This document shows positions 17,483-24,911 of a DNA stretch of 64,000 nucleotides, piece after piece. The notes beneath the pieces are model-generated. The model saw only the letters and a list, made by a program, of their open reading frames with translations. It had not been told where the DNA came from and searched no databases. The stretch is from GCA-2690565 sp002457235 (GTDB lineage: Bacteria; Verrucomicrobiota; Verrucomicrobiia; Opitutales; Coraliomargaritaceae): the NCBI GenBank assembly GCA_045565695.1, contig JBJLEZ010000001.1:310001-374000 (forward strand). Direction: 5' to 3'. Each line of letters begins with the position of its first letter. The stretch's first letter is position 1. The position numbers and the translations under genes are program-made.

Positions 17483-18613
17483 TTAATTAAGCCTGAGTGG
17501 CATAATTACACATAAAAATTGGTTTAGGGTTTTAACCAAACCAGGACTGAGTTCATCCTTAAATTCGAAGAAAATTTCGTCATGGCTCAAAGCTCTCAAA
17601 GGTTCCATTAAAAATGTTGGATTGAAAGCAATTTGAACATCAGGTCCTTCATAAGCGATGCCCATAGATTCATGCGATTCTCCATATTCTGCAGAGGATC
17701 CCATAATCTCCATTAAATTATTACTGATCTTTAATTTGATGGAATTACTTTTCTCAGATGTCACTAAAGCAGCACGGTGGACACACTCTAAAAATAATTC
17801 ACGCTCAATTTTTATACGGTGCTCTGTCTCTTTCGGAATCACCTGACGATAATTCGGGAAATTCCCTTCTACAATTTTTGAAACCAAATAAATATGGTCG
17901 ATCAATCCACTATTGCCCTCTTCATCTTCTATCGCTATTTCAAAAGCAACTTGTCGATCATTGAAGGCTATCTTCACGCTTTCTCCCTTACCTACTAAGC
18001 GTTCAATTTCTGAAACCGTCTTTGCTGGTAAAATTAAACTCCCTGTATCCGACGAATCCGCCTCCAATTCATAAGAGGTTAAAGCTAAACGACGACCATC
18101 TGTCGCAACTAAAGTTAGATTCTCATCAGAGAAATTAAAATACACTCCATTGAGGATGTAACGATTTTCATCAGACGATTGCGCAAAGGACACGCTCTTA
18201 AGCATATTTGCTAAATCATTTTGCTCCAATTTAAACACATGCTGGTTTTCGAAAGACGGCAACGGGGGAAACTCATCCGTACCAATGCCCATTACTTTAA
18301 AGATCGAACCTCCTGAGGTGATCTTTGCCTGATTGTTTGACGCTAATTCAAAAAATACCTCTTGCTGTGGTAATTCTTTTACAATCGTGGCTAATTTTCT
18401 TACCGGCAAAGTGATGCTTCCCTCAGTGGTCACCTCTGCTGTGATTCGGCAACGGATTCCAATATCTAAATTTGTCGTAGTTAAGGATATGTGATCTGCA
18501 CTCGCTTCGATTAATACATTTCCTAAAATCGGCATTGCGGATCGTGTGCCTACAACATTCAAGACTTGTTGTAAGCCATTACTAAAATGATCTTTGTTGA
18601 TTTTAAATTCCAT
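17483..18613 (-). CDS. dnaN: DNA polymerase III beta subunit (sliding clamp)
   Basis: The clamp that tethers the replicative polymerase to DNA. The 376-residue length fits the three-domain beta clamp. The N-terminus MEFKINKDHFSNGLQQVLNVV is typical. RYILNGVYF and LVATDGRRLALTSYEL mark domain 2, and the C-terminal FLCVIMPLRLN is the conserved clamp ending that forms part of the peptide-binding pocket. dnaA and recF are not beside it, unlike the classic dnaA-dnaN-recF order. The upstream region holds a cluster of DnaA-box-like sites. The start ATG has no Shine-Dalgarno sequence. Confidence 0.97.
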   Translation of the reverse strand: MEFKINKDHFSNGLQQVLNVVGTRSAMPILGNVLIEASADHISLTTTNLDIGIRCRITAEVTTEGSITLPVRKLATIVKELPQQEVFFELASNNQAKITSGGSIFKVMGIGTDEFPPLPSFENQHVFKLEQNDLANMLKSVSFAQSSDENRYILNGVYFNFSDENLTLVATDGRRLALTSYELEADSSDTGSLILPAKTVSEIERLVGKGESVKIAFNDRQVAFEIAIEDEEGNSGLIDHIYLVSKIVEGNFPNYRQVIPKETEHRIKIERELFLECVHRAALVTSEKSNSIKLKISNNLMEIMGSSAEYGESHESMGIAYEGPDVQIAFNPTFLMEPLRALSHDEIFFEFKDELSPGLVKTLNQFLCVIMPLRLN

Positions 18614-18879
18614 AATTTATGTAAAACACTAACACTTTTACTTCACCTATAAAGATAATAATTATTTAATATATAAATCTCTTATTAGTAGTATAGGGTA
18701 AGAATAACTGAATAAAGTAATAAATATCTTTTTATCAATGATTTAAAAGAATTTTTCCTGTGAATCTGATTTTGGATAAATTGTGAACAATGTGAACAAT
18801 CAATCACTCGATATAGTTGAATAGTTTCAGACACATTTTATACACAGTATTGTCCACAAGAATATGTCCGGAAATAAAC
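18614..18879. other. Candidate replication origin: AT-rich gap with DnaA-box cluster upstream of dnaN
   Basis: This 266-bp non-coding stretch is very AT-rich on the dnaN side (about 18650-18770, including ATAATTATTTAATATATAAA). It then holds five 9-mers equal or close to the DnaA box TTWTNCACA: 18771-18779 (- strand TTATCCAAA), 18782-18790 and 18791-18799 (- strand TTGTTCACA, tandem), 18838-18846 (TTATACACA, exact) and 18850-18858 (TTGTCCACA). An AT-rich unwinding element beside clustered boxes is the usual bacterial origin layout. The alternative is a DnaA-regulated dnaN promoter. The skew change lies 3.5 kb to the right, so the exact origin is uncertain. Confidence 0.55.
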
Positions 18880-19227
18880 TTACTTTAAAGACTCTAAATA
18901 TTTCCAAAAAGAGTCTTCTTGTTCCGCTAAAAATTCTTCATTTACCGGAAGCTTTGTTCTGAAAATAAAATCAGCTAATGTATTTTTATGTAAAATATAG
19001 TGAGCGAATAATTGATCTCCGATTAATTCAAAATAAATTCTAAAATCATTAGCACGGACACGATAGTAAACGGTATTATCTCGGTGAAAAGAGCACAATG
19101 ATTCATTCGGATGGGCTAATTGTTCATTTGTGATCGAGCTAATGATCTCAGCTATTTCCATCTGTTTTGTAATTTCGAGTTGATTCAACTCTTTCATGCT
19201 TTGCTCACTAAAATTGACTTGATACAT
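18880..19227 (-). CDS. RelE/ParE-fold small protein, no antitoxin partner visible
   Basis: A 115-residue protein. The pattern of an N-terminal strand (YQVNFSEQSMKELNQL), two helices, then strands reading FHRDNTVYYRVRANDFRIYFE and LFAHYILHKNTLADFIFR resembles the RelE/ParE toxin fold. In that family, members with YYRVR..DFRIYFE are annotated as cytotoxic translational repressors. No antitoxin-like ORF adjoins it: ispH is divergent and the other side is the DnaA-box region. It may therefore be a housekeeping protein of the fold rather than a toxin. Active-site residues cannot be assigned with confidence. Confidence 0.6.
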   Translation of the reverse strand: MYQVNFSEQSMKELNQLEITKQMEIAEIISSITNEQLAHPNESLCSFHRDNTVYYRVRANDFRIYFELIGDQLFAHYILHKNTLADFIFRTKLPVNEEFLAEQEDSFWKYLESLK

Positions 19228-19274
19228 ATTTATGTCAGTTTGTTCCTGTTTTATAGTTAAGAAATAAATCCATT

Positions 19275-20957
19275 ATGCCAACCATAACTCTCAGCTTTGA
19301 TTCAAACAATAGGCTCAAAGTCATAAAAGATACAGCAAATACTTACGATACTTGTGTGATTTATGATGCTCCTGACAATGAAAATTTCTTAGATAAGATT
19401 CATTGGCAAAATACCGATTACGATTGTTTTATTGCCTACGAAGAAAGTGATACAACACAAGACCTGTATCTGACTTGGGAAGCACTCGAATCTGCAGAAA
19501 AAACTCAAGCACTCAGCGACTTAATGTTGGTGATTGAACCTCATTTAATTAATATTTCCTACCTGAAATTCAACCAAAGAGATTATATCTATCGCTTCAG
19601 AAATACCAAAGAACGCAACTCCCAGATCTACCAAAAAAATGCGACTGCGATTTATCAAAGCCAGTTATGCTCCTCCATTAAATCAATAAGACGCTTAAAA
19701 GAAAAAATCTCGAATGACCCGATTACGCTCAACTTCGGAGCAGTTGAATATATTTTGCCCAGTCATTTCGGCTTTTGTTTAGGCGTTCAAAATGCCATCG
19801 AAAGAGCCTACGAAACGATCGCAAATTACCCCGATCAAAATATATATATGTTGAGCGAGCTGATTCATAATCCATTTGTAAACAACGATTTAAATAAAAG
19901 AGGATTAAAATATTTACAAACTGATAAAGGGCAGTGGCTCGATGCAGATGGCGAGCTGATCGGCGACATGTCTGATGCATCGGCACTATGGAATCAATTA
20001 AAATTAAAGGATATCGTGATTATACCTGCGTTTGGAGCAACTCACGAAGACAAGATTCGCCTCATCATGAAAGGCATTGCTCTTAAGGAATTTGATGCCA
20101 CCTGTATGCTGGTAGAAAAAGTCTGGAAAGCAATCAAGACACATTCGGAAGAAGGATTTACCACCTTAATTCATGGAAAATATTATCACGAAGAAACCAA
20201 GGCCACTTTTTCCAATGCTTTAAGCTACGGACCTGCACTCATTATTGCCGATATTGAGGAAGCTAAAATCTTGGGATCAGTCATTCTCGCTGATGGAGCC
20301 GATAAACTAAAATTATTTGAAAAACACTTTGCCAATCGCTGCTCGCCTGGGTTTAACCCCGAGACCGATCTAGAGAAAATCGCCATCGTCAACCAAACCA
20401 CCCTCCTGCGTAATCTCACCATAGAAATTATTAATTATCTACGGGAAATTATCACAGAAAAGTACGGGGAAGCGAATCGTAGAAAGCACCTTTGGGAAAA
20501 TGAAAAAGGCGATACCTTATGTTATGCGACTCAAGTCAATCAAGATGCTTTAATCAAAGCCCTGTCAGCCGACTTAGATCAAGCCCTAGTCGTTGGAGGA
20601 AAAAATAGTTCAAACACTTACCAATTATACCAGATTTGTGCGAAAGAATTCGGTGAAAACGCCCACTATATTCAATCCGAAGCCAATATCCAATCCATGG
20701 ATACAATCCATCATTACATCTACAGTAAAAGCGGAAATGCTAATGAAGAAACCCGTGACTTTATTCCTCAAGATACGAGAAAGGTAGAGGACATGAATAA
20801 GCCGGTGCGTATTTTAATCACTGGAGGGGCTTCATGCCCCGATGGCATTATTCAACAAGTCATCAGTAAAATAAACGGGTTTTTTCCAAAGGAGAAATTA
20901 CGTTCTATGGAAGACGTATTAAACGATCTTAAAGCAATTGAAGAATCAGAAGTTTGA
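19275..20957 (+). CDS. ispH: 4-hydroxy-3-methylbut-2-enyl diphosphate reductase, long form with N-terminal extension
   Basis: Last enzyme of the MEP isoprenoid pathway, an iron-sulfur reductase yielding IPP and DMAPP. The three cluster cysteines are C168 (FGFCLGVQNA), C277 (DATCMLVEKVWK) and C416 (DTLCYATQVNQ). HGKYYHEE, VNQTTLLRNLT and GGKNSSNTYQL are also in place. The spacing between the second and third cysteines (139) resembles the long form of cyanobacteria and plants. At 560 residues it is unusually long, and about 150 residues precede the catalytic core without a recognisable domain. It is convergent with miaB, one base apart. Confidence 0.93.
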   Translation: MPTITLSFDSNNRLKVIKDTANTYDTCVIYDAPDNENFLDKIHWQNTDYDCFIAYEESDTTQDLYLTWEALESAEKTQALSDLMLVIEPHLINISYLKFNQRDYIYRFRNTKERNSQIYQKNATAIYQSQLCSSIKSIRRLKEKISNDPITLNFGAVEYILPSHFGFCLGVQNAIERAYETIANYPDQNIYMLSELIHNPFVNNDLNKRGLKYLQTDKGQWLDADGELIGDMSDASALWNQLKLKDIVIIPAFGATHEDKIRLIMKGIALKEFDATCMLVEKVWKAIKTHSEEGFTTLIHGKYYHEETKATFSNALSYGPALIIADIEEAKILGSVILADGADKLKLFEKHFANRCSPGFNPETDLEKIAIVNQTTLLRNLTIEIINYLREIITEKYGEANRRKHLWENEKGDTLCYATQVNQDALIKALSADLDQALVVGGKNSSNTYQLYQICAKEFGENAHYIQSEANIQSMDTIHHYIYSKSGNANEETRDFIPQDTRKVEDMNKPVRILITGGASCPDGIIQQVISKINGFFPKEKLRSMEDVLNDLKAIEESEV

Positions 20958-20958
20958 A

Positions 20959-22314
20959 TCAATCTGAGATCACCAGTTCTCCACTTAATGAACTGACAGT
21001 TGCGTCGGTGATATGTACATCGACTAATTCTCCAATCAATCGCTCACTCGCTGAGACGATCACTTTTCGATAGCCTCGGGTTCGACCTATAAACATATTC
21101 TCCCCGCGTTTCGCCTTACCTTCCAGTAAGACTTCTTGGGTCGTTCCAACTAATGATTGATTACGTGCTAAAGAAGAACGACTCAAAATATCCAGCAAGA
21201 TTTGATTCCGGGCCTCTTTGGTTTCTTTAGAAATTGGATCCCCTGCAGGTTCAGCGGTGGTCCCTGGGCGAACACTATACTTGAAAATATAAGCCATATC
21301 AAAGCCGATCGCTTCAAAGGCCGAACGAGTCGCTTCAAAATCCTCATCCGTCTCTCCGGGAAAGCCGACAATGATATCGGTTGAAATATAAATATCTGGG
21401 CGAATCTCCCGCAACTTCTCGATGATTTGGCGGAACTTCTCGATACTATAGGGCCTACGCATCGCCTTAAGAATCTCATTGCTCCCACTTTGCATCGGGA
21501 AATGCAAGTATTCACACAATTTAGGCAGTCTCTGGTAGCACTCAATTAAATCATCCTTAAAGCCAACCGGATGCGGACTCGTAAATCGTATCCGCTCAAT
21601 CCCCTCAATCGCATTCACTTTTTCCAACAATTGCACAAAGGGACTCTTTTTATCAACAAAGGGAAATTCTCGCACCGCATATTGATTCACGATTTGCCCG
21701 AGCAAAGTCACTTCCTTGGTCCCCTTATCCGCTAAACCTTGAATTTCATCCACGATCTCATTCATCGGGCGTGCACGTTCAGCCCCACGGGTTTTGGGGA
21801 CGATACAATATGAGCACTTCATATTACAGCCCTGCATAATACTGACAAAAGCCGATACTTTTTGCCCGTCATCCATATGCGATTTGATTGTATTTTGAGA
21901 GCCGGCCTCTTCCTCTATATCAATAATCGTTTCTGGCTTCGGCCCCAAGCCATTCATACTCGCTATCATATGATCCAAATGGTCGGGCACTCGGTGAAAT
22001 TTTTGTGTCCCGATCACCAAGTCCAAATCAGGTAAAGTGTCCACCAAGCTATCCCCCTTATTCTGAGCCATACAGCCCATAATGCCTAGAATCAGATTCG
22101 GCTTCTTTCGTTTCTTTGCCGTTATATACCCCGCCTTACCAATCGCTTTTTGTTCGGCTTGCTCTCGAACGCTACACGTGTTCAGCAAAATAACATCCGC
22201 AGTCGCTTCTTCTTCGACGATCGAATAGCCCTTATTGCGAAGCAAGGCCGCCACTGCTTGTGAATCTCTTTCATTCATCTGGCAGCCGTAAGTTTTGATA
22301 TAGACTCGGTTCAC
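20959..22314 (-). CDS. miaB: tRNA-2-methylthio-N6-dimethylallyladenosine synthase MiaB
   Basis: Radical-SAM methylthiotransferase that modifies A37 of tRNAs reading U-starting codons. The 451 residues contain the N-terminal UPF0004 domain (YIKTYGCQMNERDSQ, with cysteines also in LLNTCSVREQA and GIMGCMAQNKG for the second cluster). The radical-SAM CxxxCxxC in GCNMKCSYCIVPKTRG follows, then a C-terminal TRAM domain (GENMFIGRTRGYRKVIV). The complete motif set points to MiaB rather than RimO or MtaB. The upstream gap of 234 bp separates it from a HAD gene on the same strand. Confidence 0.96.
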   Translation of the reverse strand: MNRVYIKTYGCQMNERDSQAVAALLRNKGYSIVEEEATADVILLNTCSVREQAEQKAIGKAGYITAKKRKKPNLILGIMGCMAQNKGDSLVDTLPDLDLVIGTQKFHRVPDHLDHMIASMNGLGPKPETIIDIEEEAGSQNTIKSHMDDGQKVSAFVSIMQGCNMKCSYCIVPKTRGAERARPMNEIVDEIQGLADKGTKEVTLLGQIVNQYAVREFPFVDKKSPFVQLLEKVNAIEGIERIRFTSPHPVGFKDDLIECYQRLPKLCEYLHFPMQSGSNEILKAMRRPYSIEKFRQIIEKLREIRPDIYISTDIIVGFPGETDEDFEATRSAFEAIGFDMAYIFKYSVRPGTTAEPAGDPISKETKEARNQILLDILSRSSLARNQSLVGTTQEVLLEGKAKRGENMFIGRTRGYRKVIVSASERLIGELVDVHITDATVSSLSGELVISD

Positions 22315-22548
22315 GGATATTGTTTACAAATTTCCCCTATTAAGAGTCTATTTCTATATTTCTGCCAATAATTTTTTGCGATTTCTTCAATCTTTCTCTT
22401 TTACGCTCCTCTTCTTTTCCCTTGAGGATTCAAGGACCTAGTAAGAACCTTAAGGCCGAAGCCATCAAGTGCCAGACAGATAGACAGATGGACGGATGAA
22501 GATCACAGCCCTCAGACCCAGTCAATCCTTCCCTCTCACCTTCCCTCC
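22315..22548. other. Non-coding gap at the GC-skew change point
   Basis: No ORF or known RNA is visible in these 234 bp between miaB and a HAD gene, both leftward. It contains a pyrimidine-rich stretch at about 22375-22430, a 6-bp palindrome with a 4-nt loop (CCTTGAggatTCAAGG), a GGC-UUCG-GCC mini-hairpin when read leftward, and three tandem 8-mers at 22475-22498. The + strand is C-rich to the left of it and G-rich from about 22.75 kb onward. It may hold a promoter for miaB or part of the origin, but no DnaA box is seen here. Confidence 0.45.
22475..22498 (+). repeat. Three tandem 8-bp repeats (GACAGATA/GACAGATG/GACGGATG)
   Basis: Three adjacent copies of an 8-mer with consensus GACAGATG lie in the miaB-HAD gap: the first differs in the last base and the third at one internal base. 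The array is short enough to be chance or slippage. Its position at the skew change makes an iteron-like role worth testing. Confidence 0.6.
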
Positions 22549-23223
22549 TCAAATGTTTTTTGAGCTGGCCGAGGACTTGGGAAGGATGTCCCTTAAATCA
22601 TTGAGGGAATTAAAGACAGGCGATTGCGTGTCTTCAAGGCGTTGTCGATGACAATGCCCTGCCCCTAATAATAAGCAAGGCACCCCGATGGACTTAGCCA
22701 CTTCAAAATCATGTAAGGTATCCCCTACCAAAAGGATTTCCTCTTTTTTCCAAGGGCATTGTTCAATCCATTGTTTGGCTCGCAGGACTTTCCCATCAGC
22801 ATAGATATTATTGGTGCCGAGCAAATTGTCGAAATAGTGTTCGATACCAAAATGAGTGGTGCCGATTTCCAGTGCTTTTTGGTGTGCGGCGGACAAAATA
22901 GAATGGGAGAGCCCGTGGGCTTTGCTCTCTTGAAAAATTTGATGCACCCCAGCGTGTAGGCGGCATTCCTCTAGCCAGCGTGCTTCATAGGCAGCGATGA
23001 ATTTATGGCTAATGGCCTCGAAGTTGGCTTGATCGGTTTCAAAGCCAAGAAACTCGTAAAAATGGATAACCGGGAAATCGAAATGAGTGCGATAGGTTTC
23101 AAGCGAAATAGGCGGTTTGCCCTTGGTTTCAAGTAAAGAGTTTAAGACTTCAACGCAGAGCCAACTGTCGTCAAGCAGGGTTCCATTCCAGTCCCAAAGA
23201 ATGTGTTTATACTGCTCGATCAT
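22549..23223 (-). CDS. HAD-family phosphatase, phosphoglycolate-phosphatase-like
   Basis: A 224-residue HAD hydrolase. Motif I is LWDWNGTLLDDS near residue 11, with W in place of the usual F before the second Asp. A four-helix cap follows, then the motif II Ser (GLSHSILSAAH), a Lys (KVLRAKQWIE) and motif IV LLVGDTLHDFEVAKSIG. The layout is that of Gph/PgmB-type phosphatases. The start overlaps the stop of the upstream membrane-protein gene by 4 bp (ATGA), so the two are translationally coupled. Substrate uncertain. Confidence 0.85.
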   Translation of the reverse strand: MIEQYKHILWDWNGTLLDDSWLCVEVLNSLLETKGKPPISLETYRTHFDFPVIHFYEFLGFETDQANFEAISHKFIAAYEARWLEECRLHAGVHQIFQESKAHGLSHSILSAAHQKALEIGTTHFGIEHYFDNLLGTNNIYADGKVLRAKQWIEQCPWKKEEILLVGDTLHDFEVAKSIGVPCLLLGAGHCHRQRLEDTQSPVFNSLNDLRDILPKSSASSKNI

Positions 23224-23648
23224 CCATCCAGTAAATCAGGGTTTTTTCGAAACAAAATAGTCGGTGCTTGGAGCAGACAGAGAAATATCAGCGTGCCTTC
23301 GAATCCCGGAACCCCTAAGCGCTCCCCTCTTTCTGCAGAGGCGATGTAAGAAAACATAACCACAACAATCATGAGAAAAACAAAACCAATCGAGAGTATT
23401 ACAAGTGCTCCGTAGCAGATTCGCCAAGCGGACGTGGATAGCTTTGGGTAGGGCAACTGTACCCATAGGGCGAGCAAACTGTAGTAAAACATCTTAAAAT
23501 AAGCGAATCCGGAGCTTTCTGCAGAGAGTTCGCGAAATTCGATTACCGCCAAGAGGACTAATAAGGTGCTGAATAAATAGCCGCCCCAACGGGCATATTC
23601 GAGCCCTCGCTCTAAAGACGTTTTTGCGGATGATTTTGGGTTTTTCAT
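23220..23648 (-). CDS. Small four-helix membrane protein of unknown function
   Basis: A 142-residue product that I do not recognise. It has about four hydrophobic helices (GYLFSTLLVLLAVIEF, FYYSLLALWVQL, ICYGALVILSIGFVFLMIVV, LIFLCLLQAPTILF) with a basic N-terminus and short polar loops. It overlaps the HAD phosphatase start by 4 bp and is divergent from recA across 119 bp. No motif suggests a function. Confidence 0.68.
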   Translation of the reverse strand: MKNPKSSAKTSLERGLEYARWGGYLFSTLLVLLAVIEFRELSAESSGFAYFKMFYYSLLALWVQLPYPKLSTSAWRICYGALVILSIGFVFLMIVVVMFSYIASAERGERLGVPGFEGTLIFLCLLQAPTILFRKNPDLLDG

Positions 23649-23665
23649 GTATTATTGGACCTAGA

Positions 23666-23723
23666 GACGAAATTCATATTTATGTGAACATATTTTCATT
23701 TAAACTTGATTTTTGAATTCGTC
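23666..23723. promoter_or_regulatory. Inverted repeat in the recA upstream region
   Basis: Arms GACGAAATTC (23666-23675) and GAATTCGTC (23715-23723) are near-perfect inverse copies separated by about 39 bp, within the 119-bp divergent region before recA. It could be a two-site operator, for example for an SOS repressor, but it does not match a LexA box I can name with confidence. Confidence 0.3.
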
Positions 23724-23767
23724 TTCATATCTTCGTATCAAATTTAATTTTAAACAAAAGACAAATC

Positions 23768-24838
23768 ATGGCAGGAAAAGCAGAAATTCAAAAAAAAGCC
23801 GATAATAAGGTAGCAAACGACAAAAACCTCAACCTTGCGATCTCCGGAATCAACAAACAGTTTGGCCCAGGTGCCTTGATGAAGCTTGGCGATGCAACAA
23901 AAATGGAGGTGGATAAAATTTCGACAGGATCGATTGCCATTGATTTAGCCCTTGGGATCGGTGGCTTGCCTAAAGGACGTGTTTGTGAGATTTATGGACC
24001 AGAGAGTTCAGGAAAAACGACCTTCTGTCTCAGTATCATCGCTGAAGCGCAAAAACAGGGCGGAAATGCGGTATTTATTGATGTTGAACATGCCTTAGAT
24101 CCTAAATATGCGAAAATAGTGGGTGTGGATTTAGAAAATTTAATGGTGTCACAACCAGAATGCGGGGAAGATGCCTTGAATATCACGGAAACCTTGATCC
24201 GCTCGGGTGCAGTTGACATTATTGTGGTGGATTCAGTAGCGGCTTTAGTCTCTAAAAATGAGTTGGACGGACAAATGGGCGACTCCACAGTTGGATTACA
24301 AGCGCGAATGATGAGTCAGGCGATGCGCCGTCTCACCGGAGCCATCAACAAAACACAATGTGTGGTCCTCTTCACGAATCAAATACGGGAAAAGATCGGG
24401 GTGATGTTTGGAAGTCCTGAAACACAGCCCGGTGGCCGTGCCTTGAAGTTTTTCTCCTCAGTCCGCATGGATATCCGAAGAATTGGGCAAATTAAAGAGA
24501 CTTCGGGCAAAGTGATCGGAAATCGTACTCGCTTGAAAGTGGTAAAAAATAAGGTCGCCCCACCCTTTACGGATTGTGAATTTGATATCATGTACAATGA
24601 AGGTATCTCGCATTCGGGTTCCTTGGTTGATTTAGGTGTAGAGCATAAGATTTTAGAAAAGAAAGGGTCTTGGATTTCCTTTAAGGGTGAAATGGTGGGA
24701 CAAGGTAGAGAAGCAGCCAAACAAGCGATTATTAATGATCCAAAGTTAGCGGATGAGCTGACTGGGCTGATCTTAGATAAGGTCCATCCTAAAGTGGGTG
24801 AATCGATCGCCAGTTCTTCTGACGAAGTCTCAAGTTAA
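23768..24838 (+). CDS. recA: Recombinase RecA
   Basis: ATP-dependent strand-exchange protein for homologous recombination and SOS induction, 356 residues. The Walker A is GPESSGKTT near residue 78 and Walker B is in VDIIVVDSVAAL. Loop L1 reads MGDSTVGLQARMMSQAMRRL, and FTNQIREKIGVMFGSPETQPGGRALKFF covers loop L2 and neighbouring strands. The C-terminal tail is short and acidic/serine-rich. The first 25 residues are Lys/Ala-rich. The start ATG follows an A-rich leader without a Shine-Dalgarno sequence. Confidence 0.98.
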   Translation: MAGKAEIQKKADNKVANDKNLNLAISGINKQFGPGALMKLGDATKMEVDKISTGSIAIDLALGIGGLPKGRVCEIYGPESSGKTTFCLSIIAEAQKQGGNAVFIDVEHALDPKYAKIVGVDLENLMVSQPECGEDALNITETLIRSGAVDIIVVDSVAALVSKNELDGQMGDSTVGLQARMMSQAMRRLTGAINKTQCVVLFTNQIREKIGVMFGSPETQPGGRALKFFSSVRMDIRRIGQIKETSGKVIGNRTRLKVVKNKVAPPFTDCEFDIMYNEGISHSGSLVDLGVEHKILEKKGSWISFKGEMVGQGREAAKQAIINDPKLADELTGLILDKVHPKVGESIASSSDEVSS

Positions 24839-24856
24839 AGCGAAGCTAAGACTTAG

Positions 24857-24873
24857 AGACTGAATCACAGTCT
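24857..24873 (+). terminator. Short hairpin after recA, possible terminator
   Basis: AGACTG and CAGTCT form a perfect 6-bp stem with a 5-nt loop (AATCA), 19 nt after the recA stop. The nearest U-run (CTCTTTTTGGG) is about 16 nt further on, so this is not a canonical intrinsic terminator. It may instead be a processing hairpin between recA and mnmE. Confidence 0.3.
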
Positions 24874-24911
24874 TGACCTAAAGCTCTTTTTGGGAAAAGT
24901 AGCTCCATACT

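Noticed and set aside
22375..22430. Pyrimidine-rich stretch after miaB as an RNA gene
   Set aside because: No stable cloverleaf, SRP, RNase P or tmRNA pattern could be drawn, and it is best left as a non-coding gap.
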